Below, one piece after another: positions 31,618 to 40,034 of a DNA stretch of 64,000 nucleotides. A program made the translations under genes and the position numbers. Position 1 is the first letter of the stretch, and each line of letters starts with the position of its first letter. This DNA comes from Poriferisodalis sp022821985. GTDB lineage: Bacteria > Actinomycetota > Acidimicrobiia > Acidimicrobiales > Poriferisodalaceae. The stretch spans positions 1,550,001 through 1,614,000 of the forward strand of contig NZ_OZ244781.1 of assembly GCF_965219595.1 (NCBI RefSeq). Direction: 5' to 3'. The notes under the pieces were generated by a model. The model made no database searches, was not told the origin of the DNA, and saw only the letters and a list, made by a program, of their open reading frames with translations.

Positions 31618-32528
31618 GATGTCTCCGCGTGGGCAGTGTGGCTGATGATCGCATCGATCAGGATCGGCCACAGCGGTTTCGGCAGGTCGTGGCCCATGTC
31701 GCCCACCATCAGCAGGTTGGCACCCGGCACGAGTTCGGCCGTGCGCTCACCGCCGTTCGGCATGATCAGCGGGTCGTCACGGCCGTGGATCACCAGCGTC
31801 GGCACGCCCAGCCGGCGCAGCGCCTCGACCCCGAGCGGCGAGCACCGCACGGCCGCCATCTGCCGGGGGAGGCCCTCCGGGTAGTACATGCGGTCGTACG
31901 AGGCGGCCACCATCTCGGACGCCTGGTCGGGGTCGAAGTGGCGGGGGCTGGCGCTGATCTTGCGAGAAGCGACGCTGGCCGCGATGTATCCCTCGCGGTC
32001 GGGCGGCGGCGGTGTTGTCAGCGCCGCCATGGCCTCGGGCGTGGCCTCGAAGTAGCCCGGCTCACGGGTCGTCGACATGATCGACGTCATCGACAGCACC
32101 CGGTCGGGGTGATCGATCGCCATCTGCTGCACGATCATCCCGCCCATCGACACCCCGGCGATGTGCGCCGCCCCGATGCCCAGATGGTCGAGCAACCCGG
32201 CGGCATCATCGGCGAAGTCGGACAGCGTGTACGGCACCGGCGGCATGGGCTCACCGGCGGCCGCAGCCTTCACGGCAGTCTTGCTCACCGCACCGAGGTC
32301 CACGTCGACACCGTCCAGGTGCGTCGACAGGCCGACGTCACGGTTGTCGAAGCTCACAACGAATCGCCCCCGCTCGGCGAGCTGCTCCCGGAAGCCGGGG
32401 TACCAACCCAGGATCTGCGACGAGTACCCGTTCACCAGCAGCAGCGCCGGGTCGGCCGGGTCGCCGTGGGTCTCGTAGTAGAGCTCGATCGCTGTCGCTT
32501 CATGGGTGTTGACGGTCGCATACGGCAT
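31614..32528 (-). CDS. alpha/beta-hydrolase
   Basis: A 304-residue protein. The oxyanion strand is LLLVNGYSSQILGWYPGF, the nucleophile elbow is GVSMGGMI (Ser), the acid is in VIHGRDDPLIMPNGGERTAE, and the catalytic His is in VGDMGHDLP. The cap region between the nucleophile and acid is helical. It resembles rhodococcal/acidimicrobial esterases or haloperoxidase-like hydrolases. ATG at 32528; its stop overlaps the FMN reductase start (ATGA), so both are one transcript, with the monooxygenase after them. Confidence 0.85.
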   Translation of the reverse strand: MPYATVNTHEATAIELYYETHGDPADPALLLVNGYSSQILGWYPGFREQLAERGRFVVSFDNRDVGLSTHLDGVDVDLGAVSKTAVKAAAAGEPMPPVPYTLSDFADDAAGLLDHLGIGAAHIAGVSMGGMIVQQMAIDHPDRVLSMTSIMSTTREPGYFEATPEAMAALTTPPPPDREGYIAASVASRKISASPRHFDPDQASEMVAASYDRMYYPEGLPRQMAAVRCSPLGVEALRRLGVPTLVIHGRDDPLIMPNGGERTAELVPGANLLMVGDMGHDLPKPLWPILIDAIISHTAHAETS

Positions 32529-32721
32529 CGTGGGTGCTGCTCCTGCTGGCGACGCGACGGGCAGCGCGTCGGCAGCGCCGAAGAGTCTGCCGCAAGAACT
32601 GCACGCGAGGGCCATCGCAGTACCCGCCACATCGCCGGATGCCGGCCAGCACCATTCAGGCCAGAGATACGTCCGTCAATGTCCTTTCGTGCGAGCCATG
32701 CCGCGCCCTATCGTTCGAGCC

Positions 32722-33126
32722 ATGCGGCGCATGCACATCGGTTTGCAGGTCGACGACCTCGACGAGTCGATCGAGTTCTACACCCGGCTGTTCGGCTGCG
32801 AACCCACGATGCGGCGCGCCGACTACGCCAAGTGGATGCTCGACGATCCCCGGGTCAACTTCTCGCTCGACACCCACGGCGACGGGCCGGCCGGCTCGGC
32901 CCACTACGGCATCCAGGTGGAAACGCACGACGAGCTCACCGACCTGCGTTCCCATATCGATGCGGCCGCCCTGCCCCGGTCCGACCAGGACGACTTGGTG
33001 TGCGGCTACCAGCTCCAGCACAAGTCGTGGGTCACCGATCCCAACGGCCTGTGGTGGGAGGCCTTCTTCACCGAAGGTGTGGTGGACGAGGGCTACGGCA
33101 CCGCCGAGATGCCCGATCCCGCCTAG
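32722..33126 (+). CDS. VOC protein resembling ArsI/CadI
   Basis: A 134-residue protein: MRRMHIGLQVDDLDESIEFY, then TRLFGCEPTMRRADYAKWML, HYGIQVETHDEL and HKSWVTDPNGLWWEAFF with a final Glu. The wording matches ArsI/CadI family metalloenzymes (C-As lyase or cadmium-induced). The vicinal Cys pair of ArsI near the second half is reduced to one Cys (LVCGYQLQH), so C-As lyase activity is doubtful. An in-frame ATG at 32698 is an alternative start. It is divergent from the hydrolase gene. Confidence 0.72.
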   Translation: MRRMHIGLQVDDLDESIEFYTRLFGCEPTMRRADYAKWMLDDPRVNFSLDTHGDGPAGSAHYGIQVETHDELTDLRSHIDAAALPRSDQDDLVCGYQLQHKSWVTDPNGLWWEAFFTEGVVDEGYGTAEMPDPA

Positions 33127-33131
33127 CTGAA

Positions 33132-34097
33132 CTACAGGTACACCGGCTGCGCTCGCCGCCGCCTCGGGCTGAGCGGGTTGGGCACGAACATCGGCACCGC
33201 AGCCTGGTAGCGGCTGTAGGCGGGATACCTCTCGCCCGAGATCTGCTCAGTGAGCCTCGTCGAGACAGCGAACAGCAGCAGCAGGATCACCCAGCCCAGC
33301 CCGGTCCAGTGCCACAGCCGGCCCGATGCCGAGATCGCGAACAGGTAGAACACGATCCACATGGCCTGCTCGCAGGTGCAGTTGGGATGGCGGCAGTAGC
33401 GGAACAGCCCCTCGGTGAGGAACGGCCGCTCCACCTCGGCACCCTCGGCCACGAGACGGGCCTTGTTCTGCTGGAACCGCCACACCTGCTGGTCGGCGAT
33501 GGTCTCGAGTACCAGCAGCACCACGAACGCCACGATCGCGACGTAGTCCAGCCAGCCCAGCGGCACGTCGGCGTGCTGCCACGCCTGGTGCACCGGCGAC
33601 GTGAACAGCCAGATGAGCGCCATCTGGCCGAACGACACGAAGAGCACGTTGAATGTCTGGAAGCCCACCTCGCCGATCTGCCAGCCGAGAACTCGCCGCT
33701 GGCTGATCTGCTCTCGGAGATAGCTCCAGCGATAATCCTCGCTGTCGCGCCGCCACCCACCCCGGCGGATGAGGTTGAAGGTGAGCCGTGCTCCCCACGC
33801 GCACGCCAGCGCCGTCATCACGGTGATCCGAGTCGAGCCGAGTCCCACGTCGGCGAGAACGATCCCGCAGTACAGCGCCGGCACGATCGACCACAGCCGG
33901 TCCACCCAGGAGGCGTCCCTCGTCAGCATCGACGCCATCCAGCTCAGCACCGCCACCGCAGCGCACACTCCCAGCGCGACGCCGTACGGCGTGCCCACGA
34001 GGGGATGGTCGATGGCTGCGTAGGCGATCCAGCCGGGCACGAAGGCCACGACGCCAACGATGGCGACTACGAGTGCCCTCAGGCGAACGCCGCGCAC
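33132..34097 (-). CDS. DUF1295 membrane reductase-like protein
   Basis: A 321-residue protein with about seven hydrophobic segments. The second half has the DUF1295/steroid 5-alpha-reductase-type motif FLTEGLFRYCRHPNCTCEQA, where R-H-P-N is the conserved NADPH-contact loop, then ERYPAYSRYQAAVP close to the C-terminus. The N-terminal half contains DASWVDRLWSIVPALYCG. Family members act on lipids or sterols in the membrane; the substrate here is unknown. The Asn-Cys-Thr-Cys variation within the loop is notable. It is convergent with the VOC gene (5-base gap). Confidence 0.82.
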   Translation of the reverse strand: MRGVRLRALVVAIVGVVAFVPGWIAYAAIDHPLVGTPYGVALGVCAAVAVLSWMASMLTRDASWVDRLWSIVPALYCGIVLADVGLGSTRITVMTALACAWGARLTFNLIRRGGWRRDSEDYRWSYLREQISQRRVLGWQIGEVGFQTFNVLFVSFGQMALIWLFTSPVHQAWQHADVPLGWLDYVAIVAFVVLLVLETIADQQVWRFQQNKARLVAEGAEVERPFLTEGLFRYCRHPNCTCEQAMWIVFYLFAISASGRLWHWTGLGWVILLLLFAVSTRLTEQISGERYPAYSRYQAAVPMFVPNPLSPRRRRAQPVYL

Positions 34098-34131
34098 GAG
34101 AGCCTCTCGGGGTCTGCCGCTGCCGGTGCCG

Positions 34132-35028
34132 TCAGTTGCAGAGACCCTGCGCGCTGACGCCGCGATCGATGTAGCACATCAGGGTGCCTTCGACGTTGCG
34201 CAGCGTGAACGTTCCGTCGCTGTTGCGGGTGGCGAACACGCGCAGCCGGAAGCCGCGGATGGAATCGTCGGGCTGACCGACGATGTCCATCGTGACTTCG
34301 CTGAGTTCGCCGACTGTGGGCTCGCCAGCGATCCTCACACGCGATTCGGGTTCCTCCGATGCCACGGCGCCGGCGACAGCGCGTCCCAGTGCCGCCAGGT
34401 TCGCCGCGCTGGGTGCTTGGCCGAGGCGTGCCACGATCTCGGTGGTGGTGTCGACGGTCGCGCCCAGCGGCGTCACATAGTCGCCGCTGACCCAGCCGAT
34501 CACGCCGGCCGCGTGCACTTCGTGCCAGAGCACCCCGGACACCTCTTGCCTCGTGCCGGTGGGAACGATGCCCGTGCCCATCGAGTCGAGCTTGGCCACG
34601 ATCTGGCCGCCCGGCTCCTCGCGCACGTTGAGCGTGCTGTCGTAGCCGATGCCCACGACCGACAGCACCAAGCGCTGCTCGGCATCCTCGTCGGCTTCAG
34701 CCGCCGTCGTGGCGGTCACGACCTGCTGCGCGGATGTCGTCGTGGGCGCGGGCGGCAGCGTCTGGACCGTGCCGATAGTGGTGGTGGGAATCGGTGCCGG
34801 TTCGGTCGCTACAGGCGCCGACGTGACGGCGGTGGCCTCAGGCTGGTCATCGACCGCAGCGGCGCTGTCGTCGTCGGAGTCTCCGAGGGCGACCACCAAC
34901 GCCGCGATCGCCACGATGAGCGCGAGCAGCGCGACGCCCAGCGGCAGCCGGTCCTTCAGCGCGATGAATCCCTCAGAAGGCGCGCGCTCCATGCCCTGGG
35001 GCTCCGGGAAATCAGTTGGACCGGTCAT
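34132..35028 (-). CDS. membrane-anchored SH3-domain protein
   Basis: A 298-residue protein. A short cytoplasmic N-terminus is followed by one helix (about 30-50: LPLGVALLALIVAIAALVVA), an acidic and Thr/Pro-rich stretch (50-110), and a bacterial SH3-like domain: STLNVREEPGGQIVAKLDSM ... WHEVHAAGVIGWVSGDYVTP. A C-terminal domain of about 120 residues (FRLRVFATRNSDGTF) is unassigned. SH3b domains bind peptidoglycan or other wall ligands, so an extracytoplasmic wall role is inferred. The ATG at 35028 overlaps the end of fxsA-like by 17 bases. Confidence 0.78.
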   Translation of the reverse strand: MTGPTDFPEPQGMERAPSEGFIALKDRLPLGVALLALIVAIAALVVALGDSDDDSAAAVDDQPEATAVTSAPVATEPAPIPTTTIGTVQTLPPAPTTTSAQQVVTATTAAEADEDAEQRLVLSVVGIGYDSTLNVREEPGGQIVAKLDSMGTGIVPTGTRQEVSGVLWHEVHAAGVIGWVSGDYVTPLGATVDTTTEIVARLGQAPSAANLAALGRAVAGAVASEEPESRVRIAGEPTVGELSEVTMDIVGQPDDSIRGFRLRVFATRNSDGTFTLRNVEGTLMCYIDRGVSAQGLCN

Positions 35029-35482
35029 CGGTGTCCTTCGTGTAGCTCTCGGCGTCGAGGGGGGAGCCGAAGCGACGAGGACCGCCAGGACTGCCCTGTG
35101 CACCAGGCCAGCCAGCGATATCGACTCGCTTGGCATAGCGACGCACGAGTATCGAGAGTACGACCTTGCGGGTCGGCGGAAAGAGCATGATCAGCCCGGC
35201 AGCATCGGTCAGGAAGCCGGGTGTGAGCATGAACGCGCCGGCCAGCAGGATCAACAGCCCATTCATGAGTTCATTGCCGGGAATCTCGCCCTGTGCCAAG
35301 CGGGTGCGGATCTGGTTCAGCACGCCGAGCCCGGAGCGCCGCACCATCCAGGCACCCACGACGGACACCACGACCAGCAGCAGGATGGTCTGGCCGGCGC
35401 CGAGCCCACCTGCCACCTGCACGATCACGAACAGCTCCAGCAGCGGCACCGAGATGAGCACCAGGATCAGCACGGCCAGCAC
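35012..35482 (-). CDS. FxsA-family membrane protein
   Basis: A protein of about 156 residues with helices near 1-20, 25-45 and 75-100 and a polar tail. RSGLGVLNQIRTRLAQGEIP and LLAGAFMLTPGFLTDAAGLI are the FxsA signature. FxsA overproduction relieves F exclusion of phage T7 in E. coli; its general role is unclear. The GTG at 35482 sits 7 bases after the -10 TAGGGT (35495-35490 on the minus strand), so it is preferred over the GTG at 35491, which overlaps that box. The tail overlaps the SH3 gene. Confidence 0.82.
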   Translation of the reverse strand: MLAVLILVLISVPLLELFVIVQVAGGLGAGQTILLLVVVSVVGAWMVRRSGLGVLNQIRTRLAQGEIPGNELMNGLLILLAGAFMLTPGFLTDAAGLIMLFPPTRKVVLSILVRRYAKRVDIAGWPGAQGSPGGPRRFGSPLDAESYTKDTDDRSN

Positions 35483-35485
35483 GCC

Positions 35486-35517
35486 GCCCACCCTACGGCT
35501 GCCCGCCGGGTCCGCTC
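35486..35517 (-). repeat. 32-bp promoter repeat, copy upstream of the FxsA-family gene
   Basis: GCCCACCCTACGGCTGCCCG and its continuation (35486-35517) recur exactly at 36846-36877, upstream of the serpin gene. On the minus strand each ends in CCGTAGGGTGGGC, with TAGGGT as -10. Identity covers the region from -10 to about -35 and stops at the start codon, so the repeat is a shared promoter. Confidence 0.7.
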
Positions 35518-35543
35518 CGTCACGTCCCGTCAGCGCCGGAGAG

Positions 35544-36842
35544 TCACGCTGCCGGATTAACGAGGCGCCCGACGAAGAGCACTGCTTGTGTCTCGCGGTG
35601 GATGATCGCCCACAGGAAGGGCCGATCGGCGACCACCGTCAGATCTGGCGGCGGGGGCATGGACTCGGCGAACGCCATGGCTGTTGCTGCGGCCGCTTCG
35701 GTGCCCTTCTCATCGACGATCACCTTGGCGCTGTGCAGCGCAGAGGTGATGAAGATGCCGGGCGCGATGCCGTCGAACGCTGCGCCGGCGCAGAACCCTT
35801 GCGGGCAGAGCCATTTGAAGAGATCGGCCGGCGGCAGCGTCTGCTCCCACTTCGGCATGGTGATCTTGACCGTGCCCGAAAGCGCATTGCTGGACAGCTC
35901 GGTCAGAGCCGCGGCGTCGAGCGATGCTTCAACGGGAGCGAGGCCGTCGGGAGCGTGGGGGACGATGAGCCACATGGCCAATTCGCTTCTGACATAGGGA
36001 AGTTCCACGGCATCGGCGTCGTCCATCAGGACGTAGCGGCGATCCACCGCTTCGTGATCGCGCATGAACGGCACGGTCACCGTCTGGCCAGAGTTGGTGG
36101 TGAACTCGCCGTCGCGGGTGAGGTCTGCCAGGAAGGGCTCCAGCCAGTTGGCCTTGAGGTAGACGGTGTTCACCAGGATCAGTTCCTGATCTTGGACTGT
36201 GGCTTGGTTGACGATGGCGGGGATGAGGCCGCGGGTGCGCCCTGACACCCAGTCGTTGATGACAGCGGCCGCCGAGTCGCCGTCGGCCGTGTCGACCGGT
36301 TGCATCGTCGCGCCGTAGTGCAAGGCGGCCGTCTCGAGGAACTCGGCCAGCGGCGAGAATTCGTCATCGGGGAAGAGACGGTTGGCTACTTCCACAGTGT
36401 TCGGCGCAACCGAAGCTTCGGCCAGCATGAGATCGACCGCGTTGGCAGCGCTGTGGCTGCCCTCCTCGGGGAACTCGAAGATGTCATCGAGCACTGCTGC
36501 GGAGTCGGCTGACGCGCCGGCCCGGCTCAGGCTGAAGGCGACGCCGATGCTCATCGGGCTGGACACTGCGTTGCCCTCGAGGTGCCGGTGGAATTCCCAT
36601 CCCGCCGCGTTCACCCCCGCGACCCACTCAGCCGTCGGAGCACCGCGGTCAGCGGCCAAACGATCAGTGACCGGCTCGATGGCTGCGGGAACGACGGGCT
36701 CGGAAGCAGTTGCATCGGCAGTGGACAGCGCTGCGGGAGCGTCTCCTCCGTCGGCCGCGGGGTCACCGGCGTCCGTCGAGGTGCCGCAGGCCACAGCCAT
36801 GATGCCGACCAGCACCAGCGACCCCATCAGTCGCATCCGCAC
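35544..36842 (-). CDS. serpin, exported lipoprotein
   Basis: A protein of about 432 residues. The signal ends in the lipobox IMAVAC, then an Ala/Asp/Pro linker leads into a complete serpin fold: NAVSSPMSIGVAFSLSRAGA, VNDWVSGRTRGLIPAIV-type helix F region, LILVNTVYLKANWLEPF, and VIVDEKGTEAAAATAMAFAE. The hinge GTEAAAATA has the small residues needed for loop insertion, so an inhibitory serpin is expected; PFLWAIIHRETQAVLFVGRL is the C-terminal strand. Target protease unknown. The GTG at 36842 lies 7 bases after TAGGGT in the shared promoter repeat; ATG 36836 is an alternative. The open frame extends to 38006 only as antisense noise. Confidence 0.88.
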   Translation of the reverse strand: MRMRLMGSLVLVGIMAVACGTSTDAGDPAADGGDAPAALSTADATASEPVVPAAIEPVTDRLAADRGAPTAEWVAGVNAAGWEFHRHLEGNAVSSPMSIGVAFSLSRAGASADSAAVLDDIFEFPEEGSHSAANAVDLMLAEASVAPNTVEVANRLFPDDEFSPLAEFLETAALHYGATMQPVDTADGDSAAAVINDWVSGRTRGLIPAIVNQATVQDQELILVNTVYLKANWLEPFLADLTRDGEFTTNSGQTVTVPFMRDHEAVDRRYVLMDDADAVELPYVRSELAMWLIVPHAPDGLAPVEASLDAAALTELSSNALSGTVKITMPKWEQTLPPADLFKWLCPQGFCAGAAFDGIAPGIFITSALHSAKVIVDEKGTEAAAATAMAFAESMPPPPDLTVVADRPFLWAIIHRETQAVLFVGRLVNPAA

Positions 36843-36845
36843 CCT

Positions 36846-36877
36846 GCCCACCCTACGGCTGCCCGCCGGGTCCGCTC
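36846..36877 (-). repeat. 32-bp promoter repeat, copy upstream of the serpin gene
   Basis: Exact match to 35486-35517, continuing with GTCA after one mismatch. It places TAGGGT 7 bases before the serpin GTG. Sharing of the whole promoter by two adjacent genes suggests a local duplication and common control. Confidence 0.7.
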
Positions 36878-37049
36878 TGTCAGGCCCAGCGGCGGGATGG
36901 TCGAATACGCACGACGCCGCGCTGCGCGCGAGCCGTAAATTGTCGGGTCGCTGACGGGTCGAGAGGCTGCGCTGTGATCGGGTCCTACCTTGCTGGCGTG
37001 CCGTGCTGTCATGCCGTGCCGTCGTCGCCGTGGCAGGGGAGACCGAGCT

Positions 37050-38108
37050 GTGACTAGTCCGAACCTCGAACAGCGGATTCGCAGTGCTTGGATCGGCCGC
37101 ATCAGCGGCTGCATGCTCGGCAAGCCCGTGGAACTGCTGTCGATGCGCCAAGGCCCCGCGGTACTGCAGGACTACCTCGCCCAGGCCGGCGCCCTGCCGC
37201 TGCGGAACTACGTCCCGCTTCTCCCGGGAGCGCCTTCGGCCGTCGAGCGCAACGCCGACGCCTGCAAGGACCGCCTGGTCGTGGCCGTGCCCGACGACGA
37301 CATCAACTACACGGTGCTGTCGCTGATGCTGATCGAAGAACACGGCACCGGCTTCACCACCGAGGACGTGGCCCGGGCCTGGTTCCGCTTGCTGCCCGGC
37401 GGCCTCACCTTCACCGCCGAGCGGGCCGCCTACGCCGTGCTGATGGCCAAGGCTTCGACGCCATTCGCCTTCGGGCAGCCCGCCGGATTCAACCTCGACG
37501 AATGCAGTGACAACGAGTTCAACGACTGGATCGGGGCGCAGATCCGCGCCGACATGTACGGCTGGGTTGCGCCCGGCGATCCCGCGCTCGCAGCCGAACT
37601 CGCCGCCCGTGACGCCCGCCTGTCCCACCGGGGCGAGGGCGTGTACGGCGCCCAAGCCGTTGCAGCGATCGGTGCAGCCATCCCGTCGACCCCGTCCGTG
37701 CTGGCTGCGATCGAAGCCGCCATGGAATTGCTGCCGGCCGACTCGGCGTGCGTCGAAGCCATGGCGCTCGGCATCCGCTGCGCAACGGCCAACGACGGCC
37801 CGGACCCGATCCATGAGGCCTACGACGGCATGTCGCCGGTGCACACCGTGAACAACCTGGCATTGGTCACATGGGGCCTCCTTTCCGGCGAACACGACTT
37901 CTCGGCCGCCATAGGCGACACTGTCGCCGCGGGGTGTGACACCGACTGCAACGGCGCAACCGTGGGCGCCCTGTGGGGCCTGACCGGCCGCCCGATCCCG
38001 GCACATTGGCCCGACGCATGGAACGGCCGTGTGCAGGTCTCCCTCGCCGGCGTCGGCGAACTCGCTCTCGACGATCTCGTCGCCCGAACTGTCGCCGTCT
38101 GCGGTTGA
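37050..38108 (+). CDS. ADP-ribosylglycohydrolase family protein
   Basis: A 352-residue protein starting at a GTG with GGGGAG upstream. Family motifs: IRSAWIGRISGCMLGKPVE near the N-terminus, VPDDDINYTVLSLMLIEEHG (acidic Mg-binding loop), SHRGEGVYGAQAVAAIGAAI, and GCDTDCNGATVGALWGLTG, which corresponds to the D-T-D second metal site. Such enzymes remove ADP-ribose from proteins, DNA or small molecules. Both metal-binding clusters are intact. Divergent from the serpin gene, with about 200 bases of promoter region between. Confidence 0.87.
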   Translation: MTSPNLEQRIRSAWIGRISGCMLGKPVELLSMRQGPAVLQDYLAQAGALPLRNYVPLLPGAPSAVERNADACKDRLVVAVPDDDINYTVLSLMLIEEHGTGFTTEDVARAWFRLLPGGLTFTAERAAYAVLMAKASTPFAFGQPAGFNLDECSDNEFNDWIGAQIRADMYGWVAPGDPALAAELAARDARLSHRGEGVYGAQAVAAIGAAIPSTPSVLAAIEAAMELLPADSACVEAMALGIRCATANDGPDPIHEAYDGMSPVHTVNNLALVTWGLLSGEHDFSAAIGDTVAAGCDTDCNGATVGALWGLTGRPIPAHWPDAWNGRVQVSLAGVGELALDDLVARTVAVCG

Positions 38109-38159
38109 GCGACTGTCTGCGGAGCTCGGCGCGCCTTGCGCGGCGCCCGTGCGACGCGC

Positions 38160-38465
38160 CTAGAGATCGAGTCCGATCGCCGCAATCGGCGTCGTCATCT
38201 GCATCTGCGGCGGCGAACCCATGAGCGGGCCGAACGCCGCCATGGCCTCCTGCATGGCAGGGGTCTGGCCGTGGTGCTGCATCGACTCAGCGTCGCTCAT
38301 GAGAGCGAAGAACCAGAACTGGTTTCCCTCGCCCCGGTGGTACGAGTAGATCTCGACGCCCGGCTCACCCTTGGCGGCCTCGACCATCGAAGCCAGCACC
38401 GCCTCCATCTCGTCAGCCTTGCCGTCTTGACACGTAAAGCTGCCGATCACCGTTGCCTTGCCCAT
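38160..38465 (-). CDS. antibiotic biosynthesis monooxygenase (ABM) domain protein
   Basis: A 101-residue ferredoxin-like fold protein: ATVIGSFTCQDGKADEMEAV, VEAAKGEPGVEIYSYHRGEG, QFWFFALMSDAESMQHHGQT. This is the layout of ABM/quinol-monooxygenase (YgiN-like) proteins, usually dimeric. They oxidise quinols or degrade signals; the substrate is not readable. ATG at 38465. It stands alone between convergent and divergent neighbours. Confidence 0.8.
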   Translation of the reverse strand: MGKATVIGSFTCQDGKADEMEAVLASMVEAAKGEPGVEIYSYHRGEGNQFWFFALMSDAESMQHHGQTPAMQEAMAAFGPLMGSPPQMQMTTPIAAIGLDL

Positions 38466-38558
38466 AGCTGTCGCTCCCGATGGTGGATTCGCCTCGGCGC
38501 TGTGCGCCGCGGCGGAATGCCTACCACGCTCGCAACTGGCCTGAAGCAACGGCGTCGC

Positions 38559-39973
38559 CTAACCGCCGGCCCATAGGGGAGGGGTGGGCATCGGGCCACG
38601 AGCCGCCTCGTACGCCGCTGCCAGCGACAGGGACAGGGTCTCGTCGCCGCCCCGGCACATGAACTGGATCGACGTCGGCAAGCCGCCCCCCGGTCCCGCC
38701 GGCGACACGCCCGTCGGCACGGTCGTCGAGCACAGTGCCAGGAAGTTGCCGGCCCGAGTGAACAGCGCCGGGGTATTCGTCTCGTCGGCCTCATCGACGG
38801 GCAGCGGCAGCATCGGCGTGGTGGGCGTCACCATCGCATCGAAGTCCTTGAACGCCTCGGCAAACTCGGCAAGGTCGACTCGCCGCTGCACCATCGCCGC
38901 GATGTACTCGCTGGCCGAGATGGCGGCGCCCGGCAGCACCCTGGCCCGCACCCGCTCGTCAACCTTCGAGCTTGGATCCTCCATCATCTCGCCGTAGCAG
39001 TGGTACGACTCGGCCGTCACGATCACGAAGCGGGTGTTCTTCATCTCCTCGAACGACGTCGGCGGGTCGAAGGGCACCACCTCGGCACCCAGCCCGACCA
39101 GCACCTTGAGCGCCGCGTCATAGGCGGCGAGCTGAGCAGCGTCCACACCCACTCGCTCGGCATCGCTCAGGCAGCCGATGCGCCGGCCGCCCAAACCGCC
39201 GTCGAGCGCTGCCTGCAGCGCCCCGTAACGACCTCCCCCGGCCAGCCAGTCACGTTCAACCTCGGCGGCAGGTGTGCCCAGCATGGCGTCGAACATCAGC
39301 GCCGCGTCCAGCACCGTTCGAGCCAGCGGCCCCGGCGTGTCCAGCGTGTGCGACAGGGGAACGATGCCGTCGATGGGCAGCAAGCCCTCGGTGGTCTTCA
39401 GCCGACGATCCCGCACAGCGCCGCCGGCAGCCGCACCGACCCGCCCGTGTCGGTGCCGACAGCACACGGCGCCATGCCCGCTGCCACTGCCGCGCCCGAC
39501 CCAGACGACGAGCCGCCCGGCGTACGCAAGACATCCCGGTCCCACGGATTCCACGGCGTGCCCATGTGCTGGTTGGTGCCCCAGCCACCCATGGCGAACT
39601 CGACGGTCTTGGTCTTGCCCAGCAACACGCCGCCGGCCTCCAGCAGCCGGCGAGCAACCGTGCCCGTCGCTGGAGAGACCCGGTCGGCCCACTCGGCCGA
39701 TCCCGCCGTGGTCACCCGGCCTTCCACGTCCACGATGTCCTTCAGGGCGAACGGCACACCCCAGAACGGCCCCACCGGCTCGCCCGCCGCCAGCGTCAGC
39801 GCCACCTCGGCAGCCTCGGCCGACGCCCGGGCCTCATCCGCGTACACCGCTTGCCAGGCCCCCACCCGCCCGTCCAGCGATGCAATCGCTGTCAGGCATT
39901 CCTCGGTGGCCTCCACCGGCGACCGAGATCCATCCCGGTAGCCCGCCGCCAGCTCAGCAATCGTCGCCGTCAC
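38559..39973 (-). pseudogene. amidase with a one-base frameshift
   Basis: Two frames together give one amidase-signature enzyme of about 470 residues. The upstream part (GTG 39973) has FALKDIVDVEGRVTTAGSAE (catalytic Lys) and TPGGSSSGSGAAVAAGMAPC, and ends ALCGIVG* at about 39402. The next frame continues LKTTEGLLPIDGIVPLSHTL to the end. The expected sequence is CGIVGLKTTEG, so a single C is missing from GTCGGC(C)TGAAG near 39401-39404. All else is intact. Either a very recent mutation or a sequencing error. Confidence 0.82.
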
Positions 39974-40034
39974 AGTTCCCCCCGCCAGCCCGGTCTCATA
40001 GCAGCGAGCAGTCTCGCGCCTCGGCCAGTCCCTC

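Noticed and set aside
31629..34157. 842-residue plus-strand ORF
   Set aside because: It crosses the hydrolase and DUF1295 genes in antisense; high-GC frame artefact.
35486..36877. 32-bp repeats as attachment sites of a mobile element
   Set aside because: They enclose only the serpin gene, are direct and coincide with promoters; no recombinase.
37000..38006. Long minus-strand frame extending the serpin ORF to 38006
   Set aside because: It is antisense to the ADP-ribosylglycohydrolase gene, lacks motifs, and the serpin has a proper signal peptide and promoter at 36842.
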